From Desulfovibrio sp. (GTDB lineage: Bacteria; Desulfobacterota; Desulfovibrionia; Desulfovibrionales; Desulfovibrionaceae), in the NCBI GenBank assembly GCA_031275955.1, contig JAISNZ010000039.1, positions 1 through 36,093 on the forward strand: 36,093 bases of DNA, written 5' to 3'. The position numbers were made by a program, and so were the translations under genes. Under the pieces are notes generated by a model. It worked only from the letters and a program-made list of their open reading frames with translations, did not search any database and was not told where the DNA came from. Positions within the stretch are counted from its first letter, which is position 1; each line of letters opens with the position of its first letter. Shown here one piece after another: positions 1 to 10,347 of the stretch.

Positions 1-7
1 GCCTCCC

Positions 8-739
8 ATGCAGCGTAAAGCAGTCATTATGGCCGGCGGCAAGGGCACCCGCCTTGCCCCGTATACGGCCATTATCCCCAAACCGCTGGTGCCGCTGGGT
101 GACATTTCCATTTTGGAAATGATTCTTTTGCAGCTCAAGCATCACAGGATTACGGATGTTGTTCTGGCCGTAAATCATTTGAGCCATTTGTTCCAGGCCT
201 ACTTTGGAAACGGCGAGCGCCAGGGTTTGCGCATTGACTACAGCCTTGAAAGTCACCCGCTGGGCACGGCCGGCCCTCTTGGCGCGGTGCTGGACAGCAT
301 GAGTCCGGATTTTTTTCTGCTCAATGGCGACTTGCTGACCAATATGGACTTTGCGGGAATGTACGCCGCCCATTGCCGTAATAAGGCCGATGCCACCATC
401 GCCGTGCATGAACGGGAGCTGAAAAGCGATTTTGGCGTAATAGATATGGACGAAGACGGACTGCTTGTGGGATACCGGGAAAAGCCGTCTTACCGCCACT
501 TTGTGAGCATGGGATGCTATGTGCTCTCGCGAGAGGCGGTAAAGCCGTTTGTTGCCGCCGATACATACCTGGATATGCCGGATCTGATGCGGCTTATGAT
601 GGACGCGCAAAAGAAGGTTTATTGCAACAAAGCCGATTGCGTCTGGCTTGATATCGGCAGGCCGGAAGATTACGCGCAGGCGCAGGAGCTTTTTGCGAAA
701 CAGCCGGAGCTGTTCCTTCCAGAGCGTTTGACGCCTTGA
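8..739 (+). CDS. Sugar-phosphate nucleotidyltransferase (NTP_transferase family)
   Basis: N-terminal MAGGKGTRLAPYTAIIPKPLVPLGD is the nucleotidyltransferase signature; LLNGDLLTNMD motif; complete ORF with ATG at 8. Confidence 0.9.
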   Translation: MQRKAVIMAGGKGTRLAPYTAIIPKPLVPLGDISILEMILLQLKHHRITDVVLAVNHLSHLFQAYFGNGERQGLRIDYSLESHPLGTAGPLGAVLDSMSPDFFLLNGDLLTNMDFAGMYAAHCRNKADATIAVHERELKSDFGVIDMDEDGLLVGYREKPSYRHFVSMGCYVLSREAVKPFVAADTYLDMPDLMRLMMDAQKKVYCNKADCVWLDIGRPEDYAQAQELFAKQPELFLPERLTP

Positions 740-855
740 AATAATGGTTTGCATCTCGCGCTCGCCAAACCGGGGCTTTGGGCATTACCGCGGAAACGAG
801 GGGGCCGCCGGCAAGGTCTGTTGCGTTTTTTCCCTTTCTTATTTTAGCGGACTCC

Positions 856-2877
856 ATGAATATCCTTCTTTTTATGACCGCCGGCATGTCGCTGAACGCT
901 TGGCGCCAAGCGGGAACCCTTACCCGGGAACTTGCCCTGTATGAACGCCTGGCCGGCCTTGGCGCGAAAATTGGAATTATCAGTTACGGCGGCAAGGAAG
1001 AGCGGGAGCTGGCCACGCCTTTTCCGTGGTTAAGCGTGCACAGCAATGTGTGGGGCTTGTCGGCGGAGCGTTATGCCCGTTGGCTGCCCCTTTTGCATGC
1101 CGCTCCCCTGATGCGGGCTGATGTGCTGAAAAGCAACCAGATGAGCGGCGCGGATGCCGCCCTGCGTTGCGCGCGCCTATGGAACAAGCCGTTTGTCGCC
1201 CGTTGCGGGTATATGTGGAGTGAATTTGCCCTGACCCAATCAGCCGATGCGGCCAAAGAGATTGACCGGCTCGAACGTCATATTTTTACTGAAGCCCGGC
1301 ATTGTATCGTTACCACCGAAGATATGCGTGAAAGCATTCTGGCCCGAACGGCACGGCAAAAAGAAGATATAAGCGTCTTTCCCAACTATGTGCCGGATTA
1401 CTTGTTTACGCCGCCTGCTCGGGCAAAAGCCGATCTGGATGCTCGCATTTGCTATGTGGGGCGCCTTTCCGAGCAAAAAAATCTGCCCGCGTTGGTTCAG
1501 GCCTGTCAGGATTTGCCCGTTACGCTTCGCCTTATAGGCGAGGGGCCGGATCACGAAGCGTTGCAAGCTCTTGCCGAGCGCCTCCATGTTCAGCTGGAAA
1601 TGCCCGGGCGTATTCTTCATGAAGATTTGGGGAAAGAACTTGACGCGGCAACCGCTTGCGCCCTGGTGTCCCACTATGAAGGCAACCCCAAGGCGCTGCT
1701 TGAATACATGGCCAGGGGCCGCCCGATACTCGCCACCAACGCGCCCGGCATTGCCAACCTGATACGGCACGAGGAGAACGGCCTGCTTTGTTCGCCGGAT
1801 CCCTCGTCCATCCGCGAAGGCTTGCAACGCCTGCTGGGTGATCCGGAGTTGCGCGAACGTCTTGGAGCGCAAACCCGGGCCGATGCCAGGGCGTTTTCTC
1901 TTCAAGCTTCCGCTGAGCGCGAGTTCGGCTTGTATCGGCAGATAACGCGACAACCAGGAGGCGCAAGCCTTCCCTGTTTTTTGCGTCATGCTGTCCGTGC
2001 CCTGCCCCGCCTTGGCCTTAAAAAGGCACGCGCGCTTGCATCCCGAGGGCTGGACGGGCTCGCGGCAAAATTGGCCGCAAACCCATGCCTGGCAAGACGT
2101 CTCGGTCCTCTTTTCGCCGCGCCGCGCGCGGCGGATGTCTCCGCCCCCACACCGCCCGCCCCCAGCTTCAATCTTTCCGATACCGCGCGCGCTCTTGCGT
2201 CCGCCTGCGCCGAACTGCCGGCGGCGGATGCCTTGCGGTTGATTTTTACGCTGGAAAACAGTCTGTACTCCATGGCGGGCAATTTTTCCGTCGCCTATGA
2301 TAACGGACTGCACACCAAACATCGCCATACGCAATACCATGCTTTCTTTGTCAACCGCCTGTCCGCCGGGGAAAACGTTCTGGATATCGGCTGCGGCAAT
2401 GGATTTCTCGCTTACGATATGGCTCGGTCGGCGGGAGCTTTTGTTACGGGGATCGATCTGAATCCGGACAATATCACTGTGGCTCAAGAGCGCTTCCGCC
2501 ATGAGCGGGTATCTTTTATACACGGTGACGCGCTTACGGATTTACCGTCCGGTGTTTATGACGTTGTGGTGCTTTCCAACGTGCTGGAGCACCTGTCGGG
2601 GCGGCCGGAGTTTTTGCAAAAAATTCAAAAACGCCTCGGGCCGAAACGATATCTCATCCGTGTGCCTTTGTTTGAGCGCGACTGGCGCGTGCCTTTGAAG
2701 CGGGAGCTGGGCCTGGAGTGGCGTCTGGATACCAGCCATGAAACAGAATATACTCAAGAGGAATTCTTGCGGGAAATGCGGGATGCCGCTTTGACTGTGC
2801 GCCATATCGAATTTCGCTGGAGTGAAATCTGGTGTGAGCTTTACCCGGCTGGCAGCCCCGTGCCTGTTAAGGATTAA
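856..2877 (+). CDS. Bifunctional protein: N-terminal GT4-like glycosyltransferase and C-terminal class I SAM methyltransferase
   Basis: ATG at 856 (MNILLFMTAGMS) preferred over the TTG at 778. GT4-like ICYVGRLSEQKNLPALVQA and EGNPKALLEYMARGRPILATNAPG. C-terminal VLDIGCGNGFLAYDMA ... VVLSNVLEHL SAM-binding motifs. Confidence 0.85.
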   Translation: MNILLFMTAGMSLNAWRQAGTLTRELALYERLAGLGAKIGIISYGGKEERELATPFPWLSVHSNVWGLSAERYARWLPLLHAAPLMRADVLKSNQMSGADAALRCARLWNKPFVARCGYMWSEFALTQSADAAKEIDRLERHIFTEARHCIVTTEDMRESILARTARQKEDISVFPNYVPDYLFTPPARAKADLDARICYVGRLSEQKNLPALVQACQDLPVTLRLIGEGPDHEALQALAERLHVQLEMPGRILHEDLGKELDAATACALVSHYEGNPKALLEYMARGRPILATNAPGIANLIRHEENGLLCSPDPSSIREGLQRLLGDPELRERLGAQTRADARAFSLQASAEREFGLYRQITRQPGGASLPCFLRHAVRALPRLGLKKARALASRGLDGLAAKLAANPCLARRLGPLFAAPRAADVSAPTPPAPSFNLSDTARALASACAELPAADALRLIFTLENSLYSMAGNFSVAYDNGLHTKHRHTQYHAFFVNRLSAGENVLDIGCGNGFLAYDMARSAGAFVTGIDLNPDNITVAQERFRHERVSFIHGDALTDLPSGVYDVVVLSNVLEHLSGRPEFLQKIQKRLGPKRYLIRVPLFERDWRVPLKRELGLEWRLDTSHETEYTQEEFLREMRDAALTVRHIEFRWSEIWCELYPAGSPVPVKD

Positions 2878-2881
2878 CAGT

Positions 2882-5800
2882 ATGCGGACACCCTCCATCA
2901 CAGTGCTCATGTCCGTGCGTAACGGCGAGAAGTTTCTGGCGGAAGCGATTGAAAGTGTTTTGAGCCAGACGTGGCGGGATTTTGAATGTATCATTATCAA
3001 CGATGGTTCCATTGATGGCACGGCTGGCATTTTGGCGGAGTTTGCCGAGGCGGATCCGCGCATAACAGTTGTGGAGCATGCCGGCGGCGCCGGGCTGGCC
3101 GTACGGTTGAACCAGGGCCTTGAACTTGCCCGGGGCGCTTTGATAGCCCGCATGGATGCCGACGATATCGCCCTGCCGGAGCGTTTTTCCCTGCAAAAAG
3201 ATTTTCTGGATGCTCACCCGGAAGTGGCCGCCGTTGGCGGCAGCGTTGCTTACATTGATGATCTCGGCGCGATTACAGGAGAGTATGTCTACCCTTGCGC
3301 GGCAGAGGCCATACGGGAACAGCTGCTCTATTACGGTTCTCCCATTGCCCACCCCGCCGCCATGTTTCGCCTGAAACCGGTTCGCGCCATAGGGGGATAC
3401 CGAAGCATTTTTCCCTACGCGCAAGACTATGACCTCTGGCTGCGCCTGGCGGAAAAAGGCGGCCTCGCCAACTTGGCGGAACGGATTCTACACTACAGGA
3501 TTCACGCGGGTTCAACGAATAAACAACACACCACTCCACAGCTTGCCTGCATGGCGCTTGCCCGGCTGTCGGCACGGCAGCGCGTGCTGCTGCCGGACGA
3601 CATTCTTGCCAAAAGGCAAACGCCGGTTGATGTCTCTCTGGCACGGCAACACATGCGCAATTTTGACATGGTCACCCTTGGGCAACTCATCTCCACTGTC
3701 TCTGTCTATGGAGCTGATGCCGCGGTGGATTCTTTTGTCGAAGAGTGCTGGAAAACGCTTTTGCGGATGGTTCCCGTGACAGACCGGGAGCAAAGAGCTC
3801 TGGCCGTGGCCTACGGGCATGCCCTGGCCTGCTGTCCGGGGATAATACCCTTGCTTTGCCGGGAGTGGGAAGCCTCGCCCTGCGAATCCCTCCATAGAGA
3901 AATTCTTGCCAAACTCATACTCACACTGCCCTTGCCCCCGTTTGACAAGTTGGAAAAAGCCCTGAGCGGCCATAGTGTCGCCGATCACCTTCTCGCGCGC
4001 GAACTTGTGTGGCGCTGCGGCCTGGGGGCGGATGCTCCCGCATGGCTGGGCGCCATACTCGGCCAGGAGCTTGCCGCCTTACATGGCCCCGAGCAAAGCG
4101 ATTATGACTGGTTGAGCGCCCGCTATGGCTGCCTGAGTCTGCTCATCCGCCAAGGCCTTGCTGGATGGCTTGGCGCAATGGCCCCTCAGGCGGATATCCG
4201 CCAGGCCGGCCCCACGGCTTCTCTGGCCTTGCTCTGCCGCCTCTGCGTGACGGTGCACGCGAGCATGGACGGCGCTCCGGAGACTGTCGTCGCGGCGCTT
4301 GGACAATGGCTGCTGACTGAAGCGAAAAATCCCCACGGGAGGGATATGGGGCTTTTGCGCTGCCTTGCGCGGCTTGGCGACTCCGCTGACTTTGCCTTGG
4401 CGGCCAAGCTTTTTGCGGAGTGTACCCCTGAGGATGAGCAGGGTATTTCTGTTATCGTGACCGCGGAGGCGGGCACAAACTGGCTTTTTTATCTTAGTAA
4501 CGTTATCTCCCATACAGCCAATGTGGAATTGGTTCTCTGCGACCTTTCGCCAAATTTTGCCGTTCACTTTTTCGAGCACGCCTATGCTCACAGGCACTCC
4601 GTTACGGTTTTTGCAAGCTCCAAAGGCCTTTTCGCCCCAAAAAACGAAGCCCTGACCGCTTGCCGCTACCCGATAATCGCCTTTGCCAAAGACTTTTACT
4701 GCTATGATCTTCATGCGCTTTCTCTGGCTAGCGGCCATTTGCAGAGGGCGGAAGCCGTATGGGGACAGCCGCACTTTGCAGAGCGAGTGCCGGATGTCGT
4801 GCGGCACGAGCTGGCCTTTGACGTCACCCCTGAAGGAGTGGAGGAATATTTTCCTCTTTTTATCCGCCGCGGCGCAATTGACAGGCTGGGTTTTTTCAAC
4901 AACGACTCCAATGAACAGACCATTGAAAAAGAGTACCGCGTCCGCATGCGGACGCGCGGCGTGTCCACGGCGTATGCCGAAGATGTGCTTGTTCCGCATG
5001 GGAGGACGCCTTCCCCACCTGCCGCCCGGTACCTGTTAAGCAAAGCTAAAAGTCTGGCAAGACATGGTTTGCGCTTCCGCAAAAAATCCCCCCTGCCAAA
5101 GGACAGCGCCTGTGCCCCCCCGGCAGCGCCTGTGAGCGTTGCCGCGTCTTCCCTGAAGGTACTTCCGGAAACTGCCCGGTATATGCCTTCGCTGGACGAT
5201 TTTCGCTTCGCTGCCTTTGAGGAATGGCTCCAGCTTTTTCCGGGGCGCAGCGCGCCTCTCTTTGTCAGCCCGGGAGTAGACCTGGCCTTGCGCCGCGCAA
5301 GAGGCCGTAAGAACAAAGACTACAGCGTACTGCCCCCTTCTGGCTTGTTGCCTGAAGACAAAAAGTTGCTGCTGGCGCTCTTTGCCCAAGAAGCGAAAAA
5401 GTGGCCAAGAGAATTGCTGGCCGCTCATTGCACGGTATTGCTGTATGACGATCAGCCGGAAGACGCCTATGCCGTCAGATCCATAGCGTATGACGCAGCC
5501 GATTTGTGTGTGGCTTTGACAGAAGAATCGCAGGCCCGTCTTGCCATGCTGCATCCGCTCGTGTGCCGCGCGGACTCGGTTCTTGTCGCCTTGGCCTGGG
5601 CTCACAAGCTTTATCTGGCGGCGCGGCTGGGTACCCGTTACCCGGCTCCAGCGCCATACACCCATACAGAGGACGGCGCGGAAGCGGCCCTCCCGCGCAA
5701 ACCATTCATTATGCTGCTGGTGGATACTTTTTATACCGGTGGCAGGGAAAACGTCATTCTGGCCTTGATGCCGTATCTGCGGGATAAAGGCTGCAAGGTT

Positions 5801-6946
5801 GCGCTGGGTATAACGCGCGATTCCACGCCTGAGGGAAGGGCCATGCTTGAGCAGGCCGGTCTGGAATTTTTCAACTTTTCAGGAGACGCCGCGACACAAC
5901 AAAAGATATTGCTGGAGCGGAAGATTGACTTGGTGGTCGCGCAGCATTGTAGAGACGGTGTTTTGGCGGCGGGTTTGGCGGGCATCCCCTGCGTCCAGTC
6001 CATTTACGGCATGTTTATGCAGGCTGAGAAGGCAGAGCTGGATGAGTGGAAACGCCTGGACGCCTGTACTTCAACGTACAGTTGCGTCTCCGCGCTCGCG
6101 GCCATGTGCGTTGACCGCTATTTTGGCGTGGATGTGCATAAAATTGTTATCGCGCCCTGCGCGTCATCCATGCGGATACCCACCGGTTTCGGGCAACGCG
6201 GGGAAGACCCGGCCCTGCGGGCGGAGCTGGGCATTCCCCAAAACTCACCGGTCTTCATCTACCCGGCAAGACTTCAAGACGCCAAAGGCCAACGGCTATT
6301 GCTGGACGCTTTTGCCCAGGCCTTCCAGCAAGATCCGCGAATACGCCTCGTCTTGCTGGGGCCATGCTTCGATTATGGCTACAAAGCGCGCCTGCAGGGG
6401 TTAATAGCGAACTACGGGCTTGATCATGCGGTCATTTTGGCTGGGCATCGTGATGATTTGCCCCGATTTTTCAATCTGGGCAAAGCGCTTGTGATGCCGT
6501 CGTTTACCGAAGGTTGGAGCCTGTCCATTGCCGAAGCGGTGCAGGCGGGCTTACCGGTTATCGCCACAGACGTGGGCGGGGCCACGGAGCAATTGCGTGG
6601 AACCGACGGCATCCTTTTGCCCGCTTTTGCCGACGACCTCTGGCGCATGACTCCGGCCCGCATGCAATATGCCATACACCACGAACACCAGCACCACCAG
6701 TTGCGCGAGGCGCTCTGTCAGGCGTTTCTTGCGATGGCCTCGCGGCCCTCTGGCAGCCAGTCTCCTCCACAGGCAACAAGCGTTGTAAGCATAGAAGAAG
6801 CCTGCGCCCGCCAATTACATATTTTTCTGGCAACCCTTGGCGGGCATTCTGGTTCGGCTTTACGAAACGGCACGTTCATACCGCAGAAGCAATCAAAATA
6901 TATTGACGTATCCTCACGGCGTAAAGAAAGCCGCAAGGAGTTATAG
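2882..6946 (+). CDS. Very large multi-domain glycosyltransferase (N-terminal GT2, C-terminal GT4, unassigned middle region)
   Basis: ATG at 2882 (MRTPSITVLMSVRNGEKFLAEAIESVLSQTW, then ARMDADDIALPERF) is GT2. C-terminal VFIYPARLQDAKGQRLLLDAFAQA ... MPSFTEGWSLSIAEAVQAGLPVIATDVGG is GT4. Confidence 0.88.
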   Translation: MRTPSITVLMSVRNGEKFLAEAIESVLSQTWRDFECIIINDGSIDGTAGILAEFAEADPRITVVEHAGGAGLAVRLNQGLELARGALIARMDADDIALPERFSLQKDFLDAHPEVAAVGGSVAYIDDLGAITGEYVYPCAAEAIREQLLYYGSPIAHPAAMFRLKPVRAIGGYRSIFPYAQDYDLWLRLAEKGGLANLAERILHYRIHAGSTNKQHTTPQLACMALARLSARQRVLLPDDILAKRQTPVDVSLARQHMRNFDMVTLGQLISTVSVYGADAAVDSFVEECWKTLLRMVPVTDREQRALAVAYGHALACCPGIIPLLCREWEASPCESLHREILAKLILTLPLPPFDKLEKALSGHSVADHLLARELVWRCGLGADAPAWLGAILGQELAALHGPEQSDYDWLSARYGCLSLLIRQGLAGWLGAMAPQADIRQAGPTASLALLCRLCVTVHASMDGAPETVVAALGQWLLTEAKNPHGRDMGLLRCLARLGDSADFALAAKLFAECTPEDEQGISVIVTAEAGTNWLFYLSNVISHTANVELVLCDLSPNFAVHFFEHAYAHRHSVTVFASSKGLFAPKNEALTACRYPIIAFAKDFYCYDLHALSLASGHLQRAEAVWGQPHFAERVPDVVRHELAFDVTPEGVEEYFPLFIRRGAIDRLGFFNNDSNEQTIEKEYRVRMRTRGVSTAYAEDVLVPHGRTPSPPAARYLLSKAKSLARHGLRFRKKSPLPKDSACAPPAAPVSVAASSLKVLPETARYMPSLDDFRFAAFEEWLQLFPGRSAPLFVSPGVDLALRRARGRKNKDYSVLPPSGLLPEDKKLLLALFAQEAKKWPRELLAAHCTVLLYDDQPEDAYAVRSIAYDAADLCVALTEESQARLAMLHPLVCRADSVLVALAWAHKLYLAARLGTRYPAPAPYTHTEDGAEAALPRKPFIMLLVDTFYTGGRENVILALMPYLRDKGCKVALGITRDSTPEGRAMLEQAGLEFFNFSGDAATQQKILLERKIDLVVAQHCRDGVLAAGLAGIPCVQSIYGMFMQAEKAELDEWKRLDACTSTYSCVSALAAMCVDRYFGVDVHKIVIAPCASSMRIPTGFGQRGEDPALRAELGIPQNSPVFIYPARLQDAKGQRLLLDAFAQAFQQDPRIRLVLLGPCFDYGYKARLQGLIANYGLDHAVILAGHRDDLPRFFNLGKALVMPSFTEGWSLSIAEAVQAGLPVIATDVGGATEQLRGTDGILLPAFADDLWRMTPARMQYAIHHEHQHHQLREALCQAFLAMASRPSGSQSPPQATSVVSIEEACARQLHIFLATLGGHSGSALRNGTFIPQKQSKYIDVSSRRKESRKEL

Positions 6947-8071
6947 ATGGGGCAATCCGGCTATATTCGTCCTGAAACACTGCCGGCTTTAACAAGTCTG
7001 CGCTTTATGGCCGCCATGATGGTGGTTTTTATGCATACGTCCAGCGCTTTCGGTTGGGAGTTTATTCCTCGACACTTTATCTTCGGGCTCGGGGTTTCCT
7101 TCTTTTTTATTTTATCCGGCTTTATCCTGACACATAACTATCTGCATAGAAATGTCCCGTTTACCACCTTTATACAAAACAGGTGGGCCAGACTATGGCC
7201 GGCGCACCTTTTGTGGCTTGCAGCTGTCTTTATCCTGCTTCCACCTGGTTGGTGGACCTTTGACGGGCCAGGTCTTTTGAGCAAATGGGTAACACTGGTA
7301 GCCAATATTTTTATGATGCACAGCATTGTGCCAATACAGGACTATTACTTTTCATGGAATGCTGTCTCCTGGAGTATTTCCACCGAGTTTTTTCTGTATC
7401 TCGCTTTTTATCCTCTTTTGAAAAATATCCGGCACACTTGGCGATGTAAGCTTCTCATAACGCTTTTTATTTTTCTCAGTTTGGATGTCATTCAACACTG
7501 GTTCCCAATAACAGGGATGAATATTACCTTTGCGATTCCCCCTGCGCGTGTGTTGGAGTTCTTTCTTGGCATGACGGCATATTTGATATGGGAAAAAACA
7601 CGCGAAGGTAAGCTATGGATTGCTTTTCTCATTACTGCCGTGCCGCTCTTCTTGATGTTGCCAGAGCTAACGAGCTTACTACCTATTCTTTCAAAAGCTA
7701 CTCAATTTATTCGTGTTGGCCTGCTTTGCGGATATGCCGCTCTCGCCTGCCTTATAATCTCCCTTGCCGGCAACCACACACTGGCCCGCATTGTCGGCGT
7801 GCGCCCTTTTGTCTATTTGGGGGAAATCAGTTATTCATTGTACCTCTGCCATCAGGTATTTATCCGCATGTTTTTATCGCAAGGACCGGACGGATTCTGG
7901 GCTTCGTTATCCCCGCCCTTACAGGCGGCACTCTATTTTCCCATTATTTTTAGCGCTTCGTGCCTTTCGTATCATATTGTGGAAATTCCTCTGCGTAAGA
8001 TGCTCAGGAGCATTGATTTTCAAAGATATTTTGGGATTTTTAAGCAAAAAAAGGCATACCACCCTCTGTGA
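6947..8071 (+). CDS. Acyltransferase family 3 (OafA/YrhL-like membrane O-acyltransferase)
   Basis: TSLRFMAAMMVVFMHTSSAF start and multiple hydrophobic segments; FVYLGEISYSLYLCHQ motif typical of acyltransferase_3. ATG follows directly on the upstream TAG. Confidence 0.9.
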   Translation: MGQSGYIRPETLPALTSLRFMAAMMVVFMHTSSAFGWEFIPRHFIFGLGVSFFFILSGFILTHNYLHRNVPFTTFIQNRWARLWPAHLLWLAAVFILLPPGWWTFDGPGLLSKWVTLVANIFMMHSIVPIQDYYFSWNAVSWSISTEFFLYLAFYPLLKNIRHTWRCKLLITLFIFLSLDVIQHWFPITGMNITFAIPPARVLEFFLGMTAYLIWEKTREGKLWIAFLITAVPLFLMLPELTSLLPILSKATQFIRVGLLCGYAALACLIISLAGNHTLARIVGVRPFVYLGEISYSLYLCHQVFIRMFLSQGPDGFWASLSPPLQAALYFPIIFSASCLSYHIVEIPLRKMLRSIDFQRYFGIFKQKKAYHPL

Positions 8072-8112
8072 GCATTACGGTATGGGATTTGGACAAAAAG
8101 GAAAATTTGCAT

Positions 8113-10347
8113 ATGATTAAAAAATGTTCCGTAACCTGCGTCATCACAATGCACAGAGAGGGCTTGCTCGCGCACACGACGCTCAACTCCATCGCCAAAG
8201 CGCGGGAAAACGCCGAGGCAGAGGGGTTTCCCGTTGCATTTGTCATTACGCTCGACAATCCCGACGCCCTGACAGAGCGCATTGTCAGGAAGCACCCGAG
8301 CATCAGGGAAAGTGACCTTATGGAGAATGTCCACTTTGGTGACCTCGGCTTGTGCCGCAATTATGCCGTTGGCAAAGCATCCTGCGACTATATTGTTTGT
8401 ATGGACGGGGATGATTATTATTCAAGCAACTACATTGCCGCCATGGTACATAAGGCCATGAAGGGTAAAAATATTGTCGTCTGCCCGGAATATCTCGTAT
8501 TGTTCGGTACACAATATCATTGGACCCGCTTTGGCGGACCGGAGGACTGTATAAAAAACTCGTATGTTCTGTTTTCCGAGCACCATTACTGCGCAACCGT
8601 GGCCGCGCACAAAGACGTGTTCGCGCGGCTTCCCTTTACCCCCTGTAAAGATGGCTTTGGCTATGAGGATTGGCACTGGAATCTGGAAGCTCGCGCGGCT
8701 GGCATGGAACACCAGGTTGCCCGCGATGTTGTGCTCTTTTATCGGCGCAAGGCTGTTTCTCTCAGCAAGATGCAAACTCGGGCGAGCAGTGTCGTTCCTC
8801 CATCCCGTTTTTTTGAAACGCTGCCCAAGCCGGAGTCGGAAGGTTTATCCGCCTTGCCCAGTCCACAAGGGGTTCCCAACGCCGCCTTCCCCTGGAAAGA
8901 GGCGCTCAAAAGCATGGTGTTCAGCATCCTGCGGCTTATGCCGGCCTCTGTGGGAGGGAGAGTGTACGCGGTCCTGCGAAACGGGAAAGTGTATGCCAAA
9001 GAAAGCGTACTGGCGCTGCTCAAGCGCATTCCCGGGTCCATGGAAAAGAGGATCCGCCCGCTGTTGACCCGGATATGGCGCGCCGGAACCAAGCCAGCCG
9101 CCAACGGACTGGAGCCGGTTCTGTATAATGCCTTGCTGGAGGTGGCGAGAACGGACGATTTGCTGCATCCGGACAGGCTGCCGCCGCTTCCGTATGTTCC
9201 CCGCTCCGGAGATGAAGCGCCGGGCAGAGCCTATGCCGGGGCTTGGCATGCCCTGCCCCGGCATGACTACGATGTTGTCTACACGGCTCCGCATATAACG
9301 TTTGGCGGCGCTGACCAAATGGCAATCAACTATATCAAGGTAATGCTCGCCGAGGGCAAGCGCGTGCTTTTTATTACAAGCGCCGGGCTGCCGAACCGCT
9401 TTGAACTGCTGCCGCCGCGGGTGGATGTGCTGGATCTGGGCGCTCTTATCCGGTTTCTCCCTCATGAGGGGCGGGTGGCGGTTTTTACCCGGCTCCTTTT
9501 GCAGCTTGCTCCGTCATTGGTACACATGGTCAACGATCACTTCGGCTTTCAGTGCCTTGTACGGCATGGGCAGGCCTTGCGACGACATAGCAAGCTGTTT
9601 GTCTCCATTTTTGCCGATGCCCAGGATCGCAACGACTACTATGCCGGCGCGGGTACGGACTATCTGCGCGACCTTTACCCCATCATTGAACGGGTGATTA
9701 CGGACAACGCCGTTGGCTCGCAAAAATGGAATGAACGTTTTGGGATAGAGCCGGAATTTTTCCAACCGGTTTATGCGAAAAGCTCCGGGGTGATTCGCCC
9801 CTGGAATCCGCCGTCCATGCGTAACCGGGTTTTGTGGGCAGGCAGACTGGATGCCGAAAAACGACTGGATATCGCCTGCGCCATTGCCGGGCAACTTCCG
9901 GAAATGCGGTTTGATTTTTACGGCAGAGCCATTTTGAACACCGCAAACCCCGCGGTGGACGAGCTGAAAACCCTGCCGAACGTTACATTTTTTGGGGAAC
10001 ATGCAGGGTTTTCCACCTTACCGGCGGAAAGGTATTTCGCGTTTTTGTATACAACCCAGTGTGATGGTTTGCCCATAGTGCTGTTGGAGGCCACAGAGGC
10101 GGGTTTGCCCGTGGTCGCCCCTGATCGGGGTGGCGTTCGTGACTTCCTTACCGACGAAACTGGCTGGCTTGTGGATTCCCACGAGGATGTCCCCGCGTAT
10201 GTACAGGCGCTGCAAGAGGTTCGCGACAATGCCGCTGAGGCGGAGAGACGCTGGAAGAACGCCTGTGCCCTGCTGGCCGCGCGGCATAACGGGCGGGCCT
10301 TTGCCGCCAGCCTGCTCCAGGCCTATACGGGGGAAAAAGAGGTATGA
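8113..10347 (+). CDS. Two-domain glycosyltransferase (GT2 and GT4)
   Basis: GT2: CSVTCVITMHREGLLAHTTLNSI, IVCMDGDDYYSSNYI. GT4: NRVLWAGRLDAEKRLDIACAIAGQLP, GLPIVLLEATEAGLPVVAPDRGG. ORF could begin at GTG 8068 (overlapping the upstream stop); ATG 8113 is preferred. Confidence 0.85.
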   Translation: MIKKCSVTCVITMHREGLLAHTTLNSIAKARENAEAEGFPVAFVITLDNPDALTERIVRKHPSIRESDLMENVHFGDLGLCRNYAVGKASCDYIVCMDGDDYYSSNYIAAMVHKAMKGKNIVVCPEYLVLFGTQYHWTRFGGPEDCIKNSYVLFSEHHYCATVAAHKDVFARLPFTPCKDGFGYEDWHWNLEARAAGMEHQVARDVVLFYRRKAVSLSKMQTRASSVVPPSRFFETLPKPESEGLSALPSPQGVPNAAFPWKEALKSMVFSILRLMPASVGGRVYAVLRNGKVYAKESVLALLKRIPGSMEKRIRPLLTRIWRAGTKPAANGLEPVLYNALLEVARTDDLLHPDRLPPLPYVPRSGDEAPGRAYAGAWHALPRHDYDVVYTAPHITFGGADQMAINYIKVMLAEGKRVLFITSAGLPNRFELLPPRVDVLDLGALIRFLPHEGRVAVFTRLLLQLAPSLVHMVNDHFGFQCLVRHGQALRRHSKLFVSIFADAQDRNDYYAGAGTDYLRDLYPIIERVITDNAVGSQKWNERFGIEPEFFQPVYAKSSGVIRPWNPPSMRNRVLWAGRLDAEKRLDIACAIAGQLPEMRFDFYGRAILNTANPAVDELKTLPNVTFFGEHAGFSTLPAERYFAFLYTTQCDGLPIVLLEATEAGLPVVAPDRGGVRDFLTDETGWLVDSHEDVPAYVQALQEVRDNAAEAERRWKNACALLAARHNGRAFAASLLQAYTGEKEV

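Noticed and set aside
1240-2523. 427-codon minus-strand ORF opposite the GT4-methyltransferase fusion
   Set aside because: Antisense to clear GT and methyltransferase motifs; no recognisable domain.
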